In this document: one piece after another, positions 63,207 to 64,000 of the stretch
How positions within the stretch are numbered: position 1 is the first letter of the stretch
Layout: the number at the start of each line of letters is the position of its first letter
Assembly (NCBI GenBank): GCA_020845705.1
Contig: JADLFH010000067.1
Location: 1-64,000 of the forward strand
Direction: 5' to 3'
Origin: Microthrixaceae bacterium
GTDB lineage: Bacteria > Actinomycetota > Acidimicrobiia > Acidimicrobiales > Microtrichaceae
DNA length: 64,000 bases
Program-made: the position numbers and the translations under genes
The notes under the pieces: generated by a model
Database searches by the model: none
Seen by the model: the letters and a program-made list of their open reading frames with translations, nothing else
Told to the model about the DNA's origin: nothing

Positions 63207-64000
63207 AGGAACCGGCTGCTTGTTGCAGCAATCGCGATCTCCTGCGCTGCGTTGAGCTTGTCATGTTCCAAGTCGGTCAAGGACGACGCGGACTCAGGTG
63301 GCGAGTCGACGACCACCACCGAAGCCACGACCCGGACCACCAGGGGCGTCACCGACTCCTCGGTCAAGGTCGGCGGCATCAGCTACGGCGTGTACTTCGG
63401 CGACGCGGGCCTCGGGGTCGAGGCACGTATCAAGAAGGCCAACGACGCCGGTGGAGTCCACGGCCGCAAGATCGAGTTCCTCGGCACCCAGGAGGACAAC
63501 AACGACGCCACCAAGGGCCTTGACCTGACGAGATCGCTGGTGGAGCGCGATCAGGTGTTCGCGTTGCTGCCGGTGATGACCGGCGGCTTCGGTGGCGGCG
63601 ACTACATCGTGGAGAACAACATCCCGACCTTTGGTTGGGGGATCAACCCGGCGTTCTGTGAGGGTGCGGTCGCGTTCGGGATCACGGGTTGCGTGACCAA
63701 CCCCTCGCTCAAGGTCGGGTCGAACGCACTCGGCACCTCCCTCAAGGAGATGTTCGACGGCGATACCGACAAGACCATCGCGTTCATCGCAGAGGACAAC
63801 GACGCCGGTCGCGGCGGTCTCGTGTTGTTGCAGACCTCTGTGGAAGACGTCGGTTTCAAGGTGGTATCGGCCAAGGCATCGCTGCCGGCGCCGCCCGAAC
63901 AACCCGGAGACGTGTCGCCTTTCGTGGCCGACCTGTTGTCCTCGAACAACGGCGCGGCGCCCGACCTCATCTACCTCCAGGCGTCGCTGGCGGGAGCGAA
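63201..64000 (+). CDS. Liv-type ABC transporter substrate-binding lipoprotein, 3' truncated
   Basis: The frame is open to the window end (266 complete codons visible). The N-terminal signal (MRRNRLLVAAIAISCAALSLSC, lipobox LSLSC) is followed by a Thr/Ser-rich linker and a LivK-type domain: VKVGGISYGVYFGDAGLGVEARIKKANDAGGVHGRKIEFLGTQEDNNDATKGLDLTRSLVE. ATG 63201 is chosen for its ribosome-binding site (AGGAGG), with ATG 63177 an equally good in-frame start. It belongs with the livG gene at 62321. Confidence 0.87.
   Translation, partial: MRRNRLLVAAIAISCAALSLSCSKSVKDDADSGGESTTTTEATTRTTRGVTDSSVKVGGISYGVYFGDAGLGVEARIKKANDAGGVHGRKIEFLGTQEDNNDATKGLDLTRSLVERDQVFALLPVMTGGFGGGDYIVENNIPTFGWGINPAFCEGAVAFGITGCVTNPSLKVGSNALGTSLKEMFDGDTDKTIAFIAEDNDAGRGGLVLLQTSVEDVGFKVVSAKASLPAPPEQPGDVSPFVADLLSSNNGAAPDLIYLQASLAGA

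Overview
This window looks like chromosomal DNA of a high-GC actinobacterium. The most likely source is a member of the Acidimicrobiia or a relative. Supporting this are the GC-rich coding sequence, frequent GTG starts, an F420-type luciferase-like oxidoreductase, mycobacterial-like ATP synthase traits, a MurA with Asp in place of the active-site Cys, and many acyl-CoA, steroid-type and FAD oxidoreductase genes. The lineage is inferred from gene content only. No rRNA, tRNA, CRISPR array or prophage was seen. The first (CoA-transferase) and last (substrate-binding lipoprotein) genes run off the window.

Bases 1-31723 are a catabolic, accessory region. It starts with a CaiB-type CoA-transferase and a 3-ketosteroid-dehydrogenase-like flavoprotein. 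A plus-strand operon follows (etfB, etfA, DUF35 protein, SCP-x-like thiolase, FAD oxidoreductase; 6668-11595), divergent from a MenB-like enoyl-CoA hydratase. Next come a stress protein and an amino-acid permease. A second catabolic block (14967-20357) pairs an F420 oxidoreductase and an enoyl-CoA hydratase with two tandem DUF35/Ltp2-like aldolase pairs. The third block is a minus-strand five-gene operon (22378-29785) with three consecutive phytoene-desaturase-like flavoproteins, a DUF1214 protein and a sulfotransferase-like protein. A MarR gene lies upstream, and the operon promoter carries three 12-bp-spaced AAGCTA repeats. A divergent acyl-CoA dehydrogenase has a KstR-like palindrome in its leader. 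Together these genes suggest CoA-linked breakdown or remodelling of a polycyclic or isoprenoid lipid. Scattered among them are three toxin-antitoxin pairs, a truncated HsdR, a duplicated enoyl-CoA hydratase tail, and an HNH/DUF222 gene with a broken second copy, so this part has been rearranged.

Bases 31724-61200 are mostly housekeeping: threonylcarbamoyl-AMP synthase, a cyclic-nucleotide-binding protein, rpiB, glyA, a WecA/MraY-type transferase, a complete atp operon (two small membrane subunits, a, c, b, b', delta, alpha, gamma, beta, epsilon), a short-chain dehydrogenase, glpX, a J-domain protein, a hydrolase, an L,D-transpeptidase, an MFS transporter and murA. A branched-chain-amino-acid-type ABC cassette (two paralogous binding lipoproteins, a fused LivH-LivM permease, LivG, LivF) sits between wecA and the atp genes.

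Bases 61200-64000 hold a MeaB-type GTPase and the start of a second Liv-type ABC system (LivG and a binding lipoprotein) that continues beyond the window.
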